DNA from: Asterias rubens
Lineage: Eukaryota > Echinodermata > Asteroidea > Forcipulatida > Asteriidae
Direction of reading: 5' to 3'
NCBI RefSeq assembly: GCF_902459465.1
Contig: NC_047073.1
Location: 8,681,036 to 8,745,035, forward strand
DNA length: 64,000 nucleotides
The notes beneath the pieces are model-generated. The model ran no database searches and was not told where the DNA came from. It saw nothing but the letters and a program-made list of their open reading frames with translations. A program made the position numbers and the translations under genes. Shown here in pieces: positions 1 through 54,203 of the stretch (its first letter is position 1; each line of letters starts with the position of its first letter).

Positions 1-648
1 TGTTAAAAAAAATTACATCAAGTAGAAGTTAACCAAGAAAAGGACATCAAATAAAAATTATTATTATTTACATTGGCAAAAATACATTGGTAAAAAAACC
101 CAGTAGGCACAATTATTATATATACACACATAACTATATTAAAAGGCATTTAACAGACTGACGATTTGAGGAATTGCACTTTGTTTATAGCGAACTGTTT
201 TACATCTGGGTGGGTCATATTTGTTGGTGTGTCTTAAATTGATCTGACAGTTTCTATGGGGAGGTAGCCAATTTCTACACATGTGATGGGATTCGATTGA
301 ATAAGCAAAATCGCTACACAGTTTGTCTCTACGGTTTTCAAGGGTTTCAAGGTTACACACGTTTAAAGCTTCCCTATAAGTAGAATAGTTCTTACCAAAA
401 ATTATCCGACACACCCTTTTTTGAATTCGTTCCAATTTGTTGACCTGCTCTTTAGTTAGATTACCATTGAACAAAGGAACACAGTAGTCTAAAACAGGTC
501 TAACATAACCCTTGTAAATTGCCAATAGATCATTCACAGGTAGATTATGAGAACGTAAACAATGCAACATGTACAACTTTCTGTTACATTTTTTGATTAT
601 CTCATTGACATGTCTGTCCCACTTTAAATTGTCTTGAATAAGATACAA
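1..648 (-). mobile_element. LINE (non-LTR retrotransposon) 3' end, reverse transcriptase C-terminal fragment
   Basis: An open frame at 139-648 encodes the end of a LINE reverse-transcriptase ORF, including GYVRPVLDYCVPLFNG and a Lys/Arg-rich stretch KLERIQKRVCRIIF, typical of the thumb/C-terminal part of CR1/Jockey-type elements. Positions 1-138 match the 3' untranslated part of a second copy at 36270-36840, so the element runs off the left edge of the window. It lies antisense in a SVEP1 intron. No endonuclease or catalytic RT motif is present, so it is a 5'-truncated dead copy. Confidence 0.85.
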
Positions 649-1097
649 GGTGAGGTGTCACATAACATGACTCTGGTGCACCAGACCCTCAAGAGTTATT
701 AGAGAAGGGGTTAGAATCCCTGTCACGACACACATGTCTTTAGGCAAGACACTTGTTTTCCAATTATCAAAGAGTAAATGGCGTGTCATGGCCGAGCAGT
801 TTAAGAGCACAGGATTCAAGCTCTGGTGCTTGATCAGCAAATAATATTAGCCCACACCTTGAAGTAGCCTTCAGGCCTTGTGTGTCTGGTGACTTGCAAA
901 AAAAAAAATTAAAAATTTTAAAATGGTACCTATGAAAGTAAAGGTTGTTGATGTCCATGGTTAGCAATCTGTAAACCAGCAGGGCTGCTGGTGCAGCATA
1001 TTCCTAAGGAGTTGTTGTATTACGGTTGCTTAGCCTCAATTAATTCTGAACAATTTGGCACTAAGAGCGTTAAATTGACATTTTATTCCTAATCTAC

Positions 1098-1430
1098 GAT
1101 ACATTGCAAAGGTGGCTAGTGTGTAAAGCGCTTGCCTTTCACCACTGTGGTTCGGGTTCGATTCCGGCAAAGACGATGTGTGAGTGGAGTTGTGCGGTTC
1201 TCGCCCATGTCATGAGGGTTTTTCTCTTGGCCCTCCAGTTTTCCTCCCTCCGGATATATCAAACACTTTTCGATCTCTGGCTGTGCCTTGTGGTCATATA
1301 TGGGTCAATGCTGCTGGTAACCAAAGGCGCCTTTATACATGCCTTCATCTCAACCACTTTGTAGACACGTCCTTCACAATTCAGCTTCTCAGCTGCGAGT
1401 ACGGATGATTCTCCTCCCAAATGATTACAA
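1098..1430 (+). mobile_element. tRNA-derived SINE (Glu-like head)
   Basis: The head reads GTGGCTAGTGTGTAAAGCGC (box A-like), then an anticodon-like loop TTTCACC and a box B-like GGTTCGATTCC at about 1151-1161. The body includes a pyrimidine-rich stretch around 1230-1260. A relative lies on the - strand at 44294-44425 with the same CTTTCACC loop. It is SINE-like rather than a real tRNA gene because it continues into a long unrelated body and its stems are imperfect. Confidence 0.6.
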
Positions 1431-1605
1431 CTTTAATAAAAATAGCAAGAGAAATATCTTATATAGCGCAAAACATAACTGGAAGAAATCTTGATGCGCT
1501 TTACAAATTGAAAACAATTACAAAGATCGAGAGAATGTCCGGGGTAGCAGCCTGTTATAAGTGAAGATCTATTATTATTAGTATTCAATTTCTTTCTCTT
1601 CCTAG

Positions 1606-26860
<25,255 letters not shown>

Positions 26861-27415
26861 ACTTATTCCATTCTGTGTTGGAGGTAAAACAAAAAAGATT
26901 ATGTACCTAGGGCCAATTTCCTACAAATATTTGCCGGTAAGCAATTTTGTCTTCTTACTGTAGTAGAGAAACAGGCGCAAGCTTAAGTTGACATAATATC
27001 AAAGGCGCGTGTTAGAGTTTACAGTGGATTTACAATTCACAATGGACTTTCATGTTTGCACCAATAATCTGCTTTAACAGAAACACAGGCAAGCTCCATG
27101 TAGTGTTAAAAACTTGTTATAAAATAATCAAATCAAAATTCTGCGGTTGACTCCTCCGTTGGCAGAAACTTTATGAAATAAGCCATTTGTGAGTTTGAGT
27201 TTTTAGTCATGTCTGGTACAATGCCTTGTTCGGTGTCAAGTGAATGCATAATTTGAATTCCTCAGACTACATTCAGTGTTGCTAGGTCACATGGTTTGGA
27301 GCAACCAGCAAAGACAACCTGAACATTATCTTTTTTCCCCTCCAAATGAAATCGCTCTCAGTCAAAACAAGATAGGAAGTACCTTTCACTAGTTAACTTG
27401 CAGGTACAGCCATGT

Positions 27416-27844
27416 TTAAAGGGTCTATGTACTTTTTCCTAACAAAAAACACAATGTCCACAGATTTACATTAAACTAACACAGTTTGAAGATTATGATA
27501 GTAGAAAGCTTCCTTGAAATTGTTACTTACTGAGGTGCTGTAGTTTTTGAGAATTGAGTAAAACAAATAATTTTCGTCTCAATTTTAGCATGTAAAAACG
27601 TATTAACCAGTTATACTTTGATTGAATATGGTATAACAACATAACTGGTTAATGGCATTTTACATGCTAAAATAATGTTTGTCTCACCGAGACAAAAATT
27701 ATTACTTGTTTTACTCATTTCTCAGAAACTACAGCACCTCAATAAGTAACATTTTAAGGGAGGCTTTCCACTATCATTATCTTCAAACCCTGTAAGTTTA
27801 ATGTAAATCTGTGGACATTTTGAAAAAGTACCCAAATCCTTTAA
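27416..27844. mobile_element. Palindromic MITE, family B (about 429 bp)
   Basis: TTAAAGGGTCTATGTACTTTTT at the left and AAAAAGTACCCAAATCCTTTAA at the right. Long arms pair through CACAATGTCCACAGATTTAC / GTAAATCTGTGGACA and TGAGGTGCTGTAGTTT / AAACTACAGCACCTCA. The centre has an inserted TTAACCAGTTATACTT and its inverse. Non-coding. Confidence 0.8.
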
Positions 27845-28596
27845 ATCTCTTATGGTATACAGTAGTCCTATTAGTACATGTATATAGTGCTTTACACACA
27901 TCAGTATAAGGGTAATACCAAATGTCATTTATCCTAACTGCAAATTTAAAATCTTTTAAAACTAGTTTCCTTCCGTCACACATTTTATTGAATGTTTGCT
28001 ATCTCTGTTCATCAAGCAGTGATTTGCGATCGTTCAAGACATTTTCAATGATATTTAATTTATATCCCAAATGGCTTATTGGTCCATGATCAATAGAATT
28101 TTTTTAAATTAAGTACAGGCCTTAATTTAATTTTAGGTTTTTATCCATTAATTTATGATTTTCATATACACAATAAAAAATCATGAAGACTGTTTAGACC
28201 AAATTTAAACTTTACTCTGCATATAAATTGTATTTAATTTTTTATATTGTATTAAACACTTTGTATATTATTTCAATAAATATTGTTAGTGTATTTAATT
28301 TATAGATGCAGTTTGAACAGTACGTACAATGCAATGCCATTATGTAAATAGCCACTCCTGTCTATCATTATTCAAAACGGATTCTTGACCTGATTATGCC
28401 CATAAATACGCTGCTCCGAATGCAAGATGCAAACATAAAACGTCTTCAGTTTGACTGCATAAACATTATCCATTGTACATTTCCCAAATAGAGGTGCCTT
28501 TACCATGGAAAGAAACACCTTGGTGCCCTTGCTCGTGAGTCTAACAGTATGCAATAACTCTACACTTGCATCTAGGTCCATGCCAACTATAGCTGA

Positions 28597-28800
28597 TTTT
28601 GCCTATTGACCCAATTCATCTGACGTCACCATTAGAATAATCTTGGATGCGCCATTTTGGTGGGCAAAGTCACTGTGCGTTTTTCAGTGAAGTGTGCATT
28701 TTAGGCGACGCGGCATTTACACGTAAAGCTATTGCCCAGCAAAATGGTGAGCGTGGCACAGTCGCCGAGTGTGACATCTGGCAAGGGGTGTCAATAGGAT
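28597..28800. repeat. Dispersed repeat, second copy of the 12350 family
   Basis: GACCCAATT..TGACGTCA, CTTGGATGCGCCATTTTGG, GTGCATTTTAGGCGAC and GTGGCACAGTCGCC match the sequence at 12350-12560 in order. Confidence 0.6.
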
Positions 28801-28891
28801 TGGACAAAGAGTATGCTGAGCTCAACTCTCGTCCATGCCTGCGGTGCAATTAAGAGCCCAAAGTTCAAGTGCCCAATGGGCTCAATTCACA

Positions 28892-29278
28892 TTAAAGGCA
28901 GTGGACACTATTGGTAATTGTCAAAGATTAGCCTTCACAGTCGGCGTATCTCAACATATGCATAAAATAACGAACCTGTGAAAATTTGAGCTCAATCGGT
29001 CATCGAACTTGCGAGATAATAATGAAGATAAAACAAAACCCTTGTCACACGAAGTTGTGTGCGTTAAGATGGTTTATTTCGAGACCTCAAGTTCTAAATC
29101 TGAGGTCTCGAAATCAAATTCGTGAAAAATTACTTCTTTCTCGAAAACTATGGCACTTCAGAGGGAGCCGCTTCTCACAATGTTTTATACTATCAACCTC
29201 TCCCCATTACTCATTACCAAGTAAGGTATTATGCTAATAATTATTTTGAGTAATTCCCACTAGTGTGCACTGCCTTTA
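28892..29278. mobile_element. MITE, family A (387 bp)
   Basis: TTAAAGGCAGTGGACACTATTGG left end, TAGTGTGCACTGCCTTTA right end, and inner palindrome GAGACCTCAAGTTCTAAATCTGAGGTCTC. Closest of the copies to a consensus. It lies just downstream of the CYB5RL-like stop codon. Confidence 0.85.
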
Positions 29279-29366
29279 GAAACATCTGGTAAAGCTTCAA
29301 ATCTTATCAGTTACAAAATATACTACTTTACCATGCAAAAAAAGTATGCCAAATAAACATAATCTT

Positions 29367-32300
29367 TCAAAACTTAAAATATTGTCCTTTAAAATCCAGC
29401 TTATTTAGGAATTTAATCATGTCTTTATCAAAGGATTTTGTACCACAGATGAGTAACAAGGTGTCTTGCTCTGGGGTAGTCTTCAACTCCTCAGCTATCA
29501 TGTCTTGATCGATGCGGCCGTAGTGAAAATTCTCTCCGTAGCCTTGGGGATGCTGTCCAGACTGGCCCTAAAGAAAACAAGGAAAAAAAACAATATTTTT
29601 ATTTCCAAGACATAAAAACATCATTTTCAACCTCTAGGTCAACATTCCCTGCACCTTCCACAATCCACTCCGATGAGTGTCCAGTGTCTTTAACAGTTGT
29701 CCACCGGCCAAATGCTAGATGAAACACCTACATGTAGTACCAGTAAAAATTCTGTTCTTTTTCAACACCAAATTACTCAAAATTAATCCAGTCAGTTTCC
29801 CTTGTGGTTGATTATTACTTAATTAGGTCTCATAATTTAAACGTAGTCCCACATCTGGCAGGAAATACTGTATGTTACAGCGCCAGGAGCGTCACTGGGT
29901 GACGGACAAGTGCGCTATATAAGAAGCCACAATTGTTGGTCCGTTGTACTCACTTGACTCAAAGCGTATAAAACCGTGAAATTCCAATATGCCGTCAGCT
30001 CGTTCAAAGTTTCCCGAAGTAAAATATCTTCATACGTCCGATTAGCAAACAGCAGACGCACGAATGTCTCATCATCATCATTGGTAACAATGTGACGGAT
30101 GACTTGAAGCATTGGTGCGATACCAGTACCCGCTGCAAGCATGACGATACGTCGATTCTATAGCAGAAGAAAAACGGAAACAAGAGTTATGATAAGTGGG
30201 TAAAAAAAAGTAACTATAACCAGTAAGTAGGATTCGAAACTTTGCATGGTGGAAATACGATATAGAAAGGTTTGCGGTAACACCATGTAATGACTATCTC
30301 TGAATGAGTTGGGGTGGTTCTGAAAAGAACCATTGGTTTCAACTCGACGTTTGATCAGTATGCTCTGATCGTCTTTCTCCAGAAGACGATCAGAGCATAC
30401 TGATCGAAACGTTGAGTTGAAACCAACGATTATTTTCAGAACCACCCCAACTCTTTATTAGAGATAGTCATTACATGGTGTTACCGCAAACCTTTCTATA
30501 TAACCAGTAAAATTGCTGGTACAACCACAAATAAATCTCTTTTGCAGGAAACAGCCCTGTGATTTCAAAATACGTATCTCATTCGCATTCAAGGGAGTAT
30601 GAAACCGGGCTTAAGAACTGGCAGGTTAGCATGCCTTTTTATGTAATCACGGTTAGCAGCACTATAAAATGGAAATTACACAGGGAGCACAAAATCAGCC
30701 GTTAAGCAGCTCTATGCAATTGGGTCCTGGCTGCAACACTCTCACCAGTGTAGGTGTTAAGAAAGATTTCTTCTTACCTTGTTGGGTTGGTATGAGAAAC
30801 TACCAAATGGTCCTCGCCAAGAAACTTCATCTCCTTCAGTCCATTGCTTGATGTATTGTGACATGGCACCATTTTCATAAACCTACAAGTAAAATATGTA
30901 AATAGCACGGCTCAATTTCATAAAGCTTACAAACTGGTTATTATGTTGCATGAAGGGGCGGGGCTAAAAAATGTGCCTGTTACTGAGCTTCAAATTTCTC
31001 CAACATTGTTTTTGTTTACCTTAATGAGGACAACAAAATGACCTCTTGACCCGGAAGGACTGATAGGGGTGTACTGTCTGGTGATCATCTTGCTATTCAC
31101 AGAACCCCTGGAAGAAAGAAATAAAAGCTGCCAAAATGTCACCCACATCAATCCTGCTTAAATAAAAAAACAATACTCATGAGAAAAAAACTGTAGACCC
31201 ATTTCATTCTGCTCCATCGTGTATTGAACAGCCCCAATTAAACATGCAAATGCAAAATGGAAACGGGTCCCAAGTATGTTTGAGTCTGCCCAAGACTTAG
31301 TCTGCTACAAATAATTACTGGATGAAACGGTTTAAAACAATTGATTTTAATATCAGGGCCCAACCTCATAAAGCTGCTAAAGCAGAAAAAAAGTGCTTTA
31401 AAGAATTTGGGTACTTTTTGTAACACAAAACACAATGTCCACAGATTCACATTAAACTTACACCGTTTGAAGATAATGATATTAGAAAGCTTCCCTGAAA
31501 ATATTACTTGCTGAGGTGCTGTAGTTTTCGAGAAATGAGTAAAACAATGTCATGAAAATACGTTTTTACATGCTAAAATTATTTTCGTCTCATGATCACT
31601 GAGACGAAAAGTATTTTCATGACATTGTTTTACTCCTTTCTCAAGAACTAAAGCACCTCAGCAAGTAATGTTTTTAGGTAAGCTTTCTACTATCATTATC
31701 TTCAAACTGTGTAAGTTTAATGTAAATCTGTGGACATTGTGTTTTTTGTCCTACAAAAAGTACATACACCCTTTAAGAATATGCTAAGCAGCACTATATA
31801 AGCAAGATACCAGTCACAGATACCTGTGCGTGAAATTGATTTTAGCTGGTATCATTTTTCTGCTAAACATACTTTTGTTGTGTTTAGCTAGTTTTTCTGC
31901 TTTAAAAGCAGCTCTATGAAATCGGGCCCAATTCAGAAACTCAATACTCATTCGTACCGGAGTATCATATGTTGTCCAACGCCAAGATTTAGTCTGGAAT
32001 TGCCAAGGAGATTGAATGAGTACACAGCGGAATCGTGGGACACCCTTGTGATGTTTCCCAGCTTCAATGACCTGTATTCATTGGGACTCAGTGCATCATC
32101 AACACTCAAGTTCTGAAATAAATAAAAAACAACTGATAATAAAGACCTGTTTAATATTTACTAGTTTTGTTTACAAGGGGGGGGGGACACAAAAGACTCA
32201 TTTGGCGGCTACAACTGTTGCTAAGGGCGTTGTAAACGATGCCCTTTACTTTATTGCATAGAGACCAAGCGTTCCTGTGACCAATTTGGACACCAAAATT

Positions 32301-32850
32301 CTTGACACCCCTTCACCAAATCCTGGCTAAGACCTTGCATCAGGAAAGCCTATTTAACAAATTATTTTAAGGGTTCAGATACTTTTTGTAGGACACAAAA
32401 CACAATGTCCACAGATTTATTTATTGATGGTAGAACGATTCCCTTAAAATATTACTTGCGGAGGTGCTGTTGTTTTTGAGAAATGAGTAAAACAATGTCA
32501 CCAAAATAAAATTGTGTCCGGAAACCAAAATAATTTTAGACAACATATTTACCAGTAAACCCTTTAAAGCGATTATACTTGAGATGAAAAAGCAAGCAGT
32601 TTGGCTGTCATTTCTGAGTCGGTGTACCAACCTGTATGTTCCTTGCTGGTTCATGATGCTCCGACGTCCCTAACCCCACTCCATCATGGCACCTTTCACA
32701 CGCCTCCCTCCACGACCCAAGTTCCTTCTCATACAAGTCAAACACGCAGGGGTTGCACCCGGTACCACAGCAGTCACTAGCAAGAGGCTCAGTAGGCTTC
32801 TTTGCGTTACATGTCTCACACTCAATGGCTAACTCGGAGTCGGACGACAT
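29367..32850 (-). CDS. CYB5RL: NADH-cytochrome b5 reductase-like protein (CYB5RL-like), six exons, 323 aa
   Basis: Exons on the - strand, 5' to 3': 32850-32632, 32112-31958, 31107-31020, 30882-30778, 30157-29954, 29567-29367; all phases match. Residues 1-73 hold a cysteine-rich oxidoreductase-like N-terminal domain (CETC, then [18 protein letters not shown]). The flavin domain shows [10 protein letters not shown] near residues 135-144 (the FAD-binding RxY[ST]xxS motif) and GPFGSF near 175. The NADH domain shows [10 protein letters not shown] near 196-205, [14 protein letters not shown] and [12 protein letters not shown], ending in KGQYFKF. Family enzymes transfer electrons from NADH through FAD to cytochrome b5; the electron acceptor of CYB5RL itself is poorly defined. 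Length is close to the human protein (about 315 aa). The start is the first ATG before the Cys-rich domain. Convergent with SVEP1. Confidence 0.9.
29822..29932 (+). mobile_element. SINE 3' body fragment (GCGCTATATAAG end)
   Basis: AGGTCTCATAATTTAAACGTAGTCCCACAT through GTGCGCTATATAAGAA recurs at 46500-46660. The CGCTATATAA end is typical of SINE/LINE 3' tails. It lies in the CYB5RL-like intron adjacent to exon 5. Confidence 0.5.
30261..30500. repeat. Long palindrome (foldback element, family F, 240 bp)
   Basis: Left arm from TATAGAAAGGTTTGCGGTAA through GATCAGTATGCTCTGATCGTCTT, spacer about TCTCCAG, right arm the reverse complement ending CCTTTCTATA. Pairing is nearly complete over about 115 bp. 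Single-arm relics occur at 12733-12905, 18250-18350 and 40375-40510. Located in a CYB5RL-like intron. Confidence 0.85.
31355..31932. mobile_element. MITE, GGGCCCAATTTCAT family, interrupted by family B MITE
   Basis: AGGGCCCAACCTCATAAAGC at the left and GCTCTATGAAATCGGGCCC at the right are the outer inverted ends. The left arm stops at AAGTGC and is followed by the complete family B element 31398-31776, after which the outer element resumes (TGCTAAGCAGCAC). Located between exons 2 and 3 of the CYB5RL-like gene. Confidence 0.8.
31398..31776. mobile_element. Palindromic MITE, family B, nested (379 bp)
   Basis: TTAAAGAATTTGGGTACTTTTTG at the left and CAAAAAGTACATACACCCTTTAA at the right. Central inverted ATTTTCGTCTCATGATCACTGAGACGAAAAG loop. 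Flanked by TTTAA/TTTAAG on both sides, consistent with a TTAA-type target. Confidence 0.85.
32367..32567. mobile_element. MITE, family B, internally deleted
   Basis: It begins TTAAGGGTTCAGATACTTTTTG and ends AGTAAACCCTTTAA; only the left arm words (CACAATGTCCACAGATTTA, GAGGTGCTGTTGTTTTTGAG) are present. Internal deletion of most of the right arm. It is 65 bp from CYB5RL-like exon 1. Confidence 0.65.
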
Positions 32851-33004
32851 ATTTTCAGTTCAACATCTTCTGTCTTCCCTAGGAAAGTTTTCTATAACAA
32901 CTATAACATTCAGAGTTCTGGGCATTCCATTGTCGATTATAGGGGCCTATTTTGTCTGTACTAGCAGAGCATCATGTCTGCCTTTAGCATCATTAAATAG
33001 GAAT

Positions 33005-33392
33005 TTAAAGACACTGGACACCTGCGGTAATTATCAAAGACAAGTATTCTCACTTGGTGTATCCCAACAAAATAACAAATCTGTGACAACATAACAATTC
33101 TGTGAAAATGTGGACTTAATTGGTCATTGAAGTTGCAACAAAACAATGAAAGAAAAAGAGCACTATGATGTACAAATTTGTGTGCTTTCAAATAGCTAAA
33201 AAGGCTTCAGGCCGGAAGTCTTTCATTATTTCAGTAAAATAATTACCTCTTTCTCAAAAAATATGTTACTTCAGAAGGAGTCGTTTCTCACAATGTTTTA
33301 TACTATCAACAGCTCTCCATTGCTCGTTACAGAGTAAGATTTTATGCAAACAATTTTTTGGAGTAACTAATCAAAAGTGTCCAGTGCCTTAA
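33005..33392. mobile_element. MITE, family A (388 bp), near the CYB5RL-like 5' end
   Basis: TTAAAGACACTGGACACCTGCGG left end, GTGTCCAGTGCCTTAA right end. It begins 155 bp upstream of the CYB5RL-like start codon, so it lies in or close to the promoter. Confidence 0.8.
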
Positions 33393-33502
33393 AAAGGAAG
33401 CAGATTGGCTTTCCTCTGATTAATTTAAAAGAGGAAATGTTGATGTCTTGGCATTTATTCCTAGTAAAAAGTCATGTCTTGTGCGGTATTATTTTATGAT
33501 GA

Positions 33503-34734
33503 TCAGGAAGGTGGCACAGCTTTACTGGAGGCGGGATCATGTCTCCTCACGGGGACGGCCTTTGGGCGGCTTTTCTCGTGGGCCACACCTAGCATTAAAC
33601 AGGTCCACCATGACATCTCTGGTTCCTTCACGACTCGCTTCTCCGGCTCACTTCCATCTTCTCGCTTTCTTTTCCTGGAATCTACAGGGAGGGGTAGGCG
33701 GAGGGGTGTGAAGGCAAATAAGCATTACTGAATCAAATTATTGTAGATAATGTCTGTACATTCAATATCAATTACTTATTGTGGTTTTGAATGATGGATA
33801 AACCTAGGTTTAACCTACTCCTGTAACTTTGAGGTTCGTTCCGCTAGTTCGTGTTGAGACGATAGCGGAACATACCTCATAGTTTTAGGAGTAGGATAAA
33901 CTATGCCAGCAATGATTATGGAGAATGCATCTTTCTAAAGTTCTAGTTACGCTATTTACACACATAAATGTATATGTAGGACAAAATTTCTGTCGTGATT
34001 ACGCAGAGCTGTAGTCAAGTCGCCTGTGTTGAGTCGAATTTCCGAGTCACTCGGGTCATAGTATAGAGCAAGGTTGAGTAGGACGAGTCTCAAGTCAAGA
34101 GTCACTTGTTTAAATCACAGAAAAGTTAGAATACCTAAACCAGTTCACTTTGACACCGACAGGATCTCAATTGATTGCAAACTAAATGTTAAAATATATA
34201 AGAATTGAAATTGACAAAATAAAACACTAGTAGGTGCGTTCAATTAGCTTGCTCGATTAGCCATCCCGTGATACTTCTTACTTGTGTCTGCCCCATCCAG
34301 TGTCAGCCACCATCTGGCTCAAGAGTGGAAATCTTTTTGCTATTTCGTAAATACAAATAAAAAATAGGCCTAAAACTAGTTGATCATCAGATCAGATCCT
34401 CCCTAGAGTAGATGCAATCCTGCCACCCCTACTCCCTAAGACCCTAGCTAGCACTGCAGCCTAGGGGGAATGTAGGGACTACGTACATGTGTGATGTACA
34501 CAACACATGTCTGTATATAAATAAACCCTATTTTCACCAAAGGTCGACTTGTCTTTAAATGCAGTTATACGTAGCGTTATATTTGTTCTACCCGCAAGTT
34601 GTTTCAATCATCCAAGTCCAAGACAATCAATCAAATTTACTTCTAGTTTTAAAAACAAACTTGACAACTACATCTTATTCTTAGATTAAACAGTCATTTT
34701 AAAAAAAAATGCACTTCTCTGTCTTACCTTCCAT
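33503..34734 (-). CDS. Candidate two-exon small protein, 61 aa, unknown function
   Basis: Exon 1 coding part 34734-34728 (ATG GAA G, donor GTAAGA) joins in phase 1 to exon 2 at 33681-33503 (acceptor CCCTCCCTGTAG after a long pyrimidine tract), giving MEDSRKRKREDG at the N-terminus, a basic NLS-like start, then a tail containing KEPEMSWWTCLMLGVAHEK and a TGA stop. The ATG has A at -3 and G at +4. I do not recognise the family. It would be transcribed divergently from ERCC4 with about 300 bp between start codons. Against it: only 61 codons, a one-residue-scale first exon, and a competing 85-codon open frame on the + strand at 33474-33731 over the same bases. Treat as a hypothesis. Confidence 0.4.
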
Positions 34735-34839
34735 TATTTAAGAAAATGTTTTGTCCATTTCCGTAGACAGAATTGTTGTTGACATTTTGACAAAACGCAG
34801 TGTGTAAGGATATATAGACAGGCTCCTAGTCAATCTAGC

Positions 34840-35038
34840 AATAGAGTTTGTCCCGATCACTCAGTCAGTGTGTGAGAAAGGCGAGTTTTTGCAAATAAAA
34901 CTCAATTGACTGGTGACGACTCTACTATTTCTCAGCTGCTGGGAGCGCGCGTGCGCGTACCGTACACATGTTCTTTTGATATGATTTAGATCGTCTGCTC
35001 GATTTTGTTGACGGTCCGTCCCCTGCTGCTGCAGAAAA
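34840..35038 (+). promoter_or_regulatory. Putative ERCC4 5' UTR/promoter, possibly bidirectional
   Basis: The sequence just before the ERCC4-like start is locally CpG-rich (GGGAGCGCGCGTGCGCGTAC at 34941-34960) and contains an alternating GCGCGTGCGCG word resembling the NRF1 site. No TATA box is evident at a fixed distance. The candidate small gene starts about 300 bp away on the other strand. The promoter role is inferred from position and composition. Confidence 0.4.
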
Positions 35039-52867
<17,829 letters not shown>

Positions 52868-53762
52868 TGCCTTGTAGGTTTGTACCTTTCATCTCTTGAC
52901 ACCCTCTCTGCATCGTCAGTAAGGCAGTGTCCTGATTAGCCTGAATATCTGACGCCACACTTGAGTAATGCCAGGTGGTGCTGTAGGTTGTACCTGTAGT
53001 ATACCTTGATAGGCTCGTGAATAACAGGTCTGGAATTTTATCTTCGAGAGGGCAAGGCCATTTTCATTTTGAAATTTCCATAACTTTTTCGAAAGTTTTG
53101 CCTTTCCAGCTGTTTATGCTGTAAAAAGAACATGCAGAATGTTGCAATGAGCAGAATATGGCCCTTTTTGACACCACGGCTGTGGCTCCAGATTTGACTC
53201 AGGCTAGCTTGGCCCCGCAGTTGTTTTGACAATTGCGCATGCTTTGTGAACGTGCTCAGGGCTTTAGATGAGAAAACGGAGCCGGAAGCCGAATCCAAAG
53301 CCGAAGCCGTGGATTCGAAAAGGGTCTATGATAGATGAGGTGTATTCCATTCTGTATTTGAATAGAGGTCAAGCCAGATGGGAATTTGCCAGAGCTGCAA
53401 ACTCTCTGCAGAAATTTCTTTAGAAACAAACAAATCTCTGTCCATGTTCTGTTGAACAAATTTGAAAATCTCCATGATTATGGAAAATTTTTCCCTCCCA
53501 ATTATGTTGAATGTAATTCTAAACATCTCCCTGATTGTTGTACAAAATCTCCCTGATTGTTGTACAAAATCTCCCTGATAGCAAGATGTAAATTTTGGCA
53601 GCTCTAGTATGCATAAAATGGTCCACCAAATATATATTAAGCCAGAATTGTTTTGTTAAAATACATGGCAATTTTAGACACGACCACAGAGTGTTATCTT
53701 TAAGATTTACACTTGTGTTTACTCTGTTTCTTTACTTTTGTTACAATACATCTGATTATTAA
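52868..53762. other. ERCC4 3' flank
   Basis: Presumed 3' UTR and spacer. It contains a 22-bp tandem repeat (ATCTCCCTGATTGTTGTACAAA, about 2.5 copies from 53525). No gene recognised. The nearest AATAAA-type word, at about 53957, already lies in repeat sequence. Confidence 0.6.
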
Positions 53763-53879
53763 TGTAACGTCTTGGCTGGGTTTGGGTCCTTTGGTTCCTC
53801 ACGGTTGTGAGGAGTAGTCTAGTAAGTAATATTAATCGGGAGGGCTTGAAGTTGAAGTTCACAACAGACAAATGACAAG
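53763..53879 (-). mobile_element. Partial LTR (3' portion), same family as 54304-54686
   Basis: TGTAACGTCTTGGCTGGGTT, GGTCCTTTGGTTCCTCACG and GTTCACAACAGACAAATGAC match the left third of the LTR at 54304-54686. It stops at AATGACAAG, so the rest is missing. Confidence 0.75.
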
Positions 53880-53984
53880 GAATAGCGTAGCGTCAATGCT
53901 GCAGTTACATCACAGAAAGTCGTCCGGATGTAACCTGAATGTTTGACAATATTCCCAAATAAATACTTACTTGGCGAATACCTC

Positions 53985-54125
53985 CTCATTAAGGCCGACG
54001 CCCTTTTCAAAGCCATGGGGACGGTATCCTTCAAATGCGTAGCAATCTTACGGCTTGCCAGACGTTTTTCTTGATTCTTGCTGTCCCTTGACAGCAGCAC
54101 TTCCTTTGTTTCATTTCCAACCTGT
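53985..54125 (-). pseudogene. Duplicated gene fragment (copy of 57765-57925)
   Basis: Reverse-strand frame contains SQEKRLASRKIATHLKDT with one-residue differences (NQEKRL) and GNETKEVLL upstream, ending near a donor-like AAGTAAGT at about 53968. The same segment lies at 57765-57925 directly after the kinase-loop array. I do not recognise the protein. A short duplicated exon-like fragment. Confidence 0.5.
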
Positions 54126-54203
54126 GCTGCTGTTACTTCAATCTGAGAAGGTTTCTTGTATGTACTTTGTCGGTATTGAGTCTGCTTTGTGTTTCATCTT
54201 GGT

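Larger units (their letters stand above)
26861..29366. other. Intergenic region between convergent SVEP1-like and CYB5RL-like genes
   Basis: It contains the presumed SVEP1 3' UTR, a family B MITE (27416-27844), the dispersed repeat at 28597-28800 and a family A MITE (28892-29278). AATAAA-like words occur near 28170 and 28275. No coding frame longer than chance was recognised. Confidence 0.65.

Noticed and set aside
33474..33731. An 85-codon + strand open frame as a gene
   Set aside because: No splice partners, no recognised family, and the opposite strand has a phase-matched two-exon model with a strong acceptor. Kept only as a competitor.
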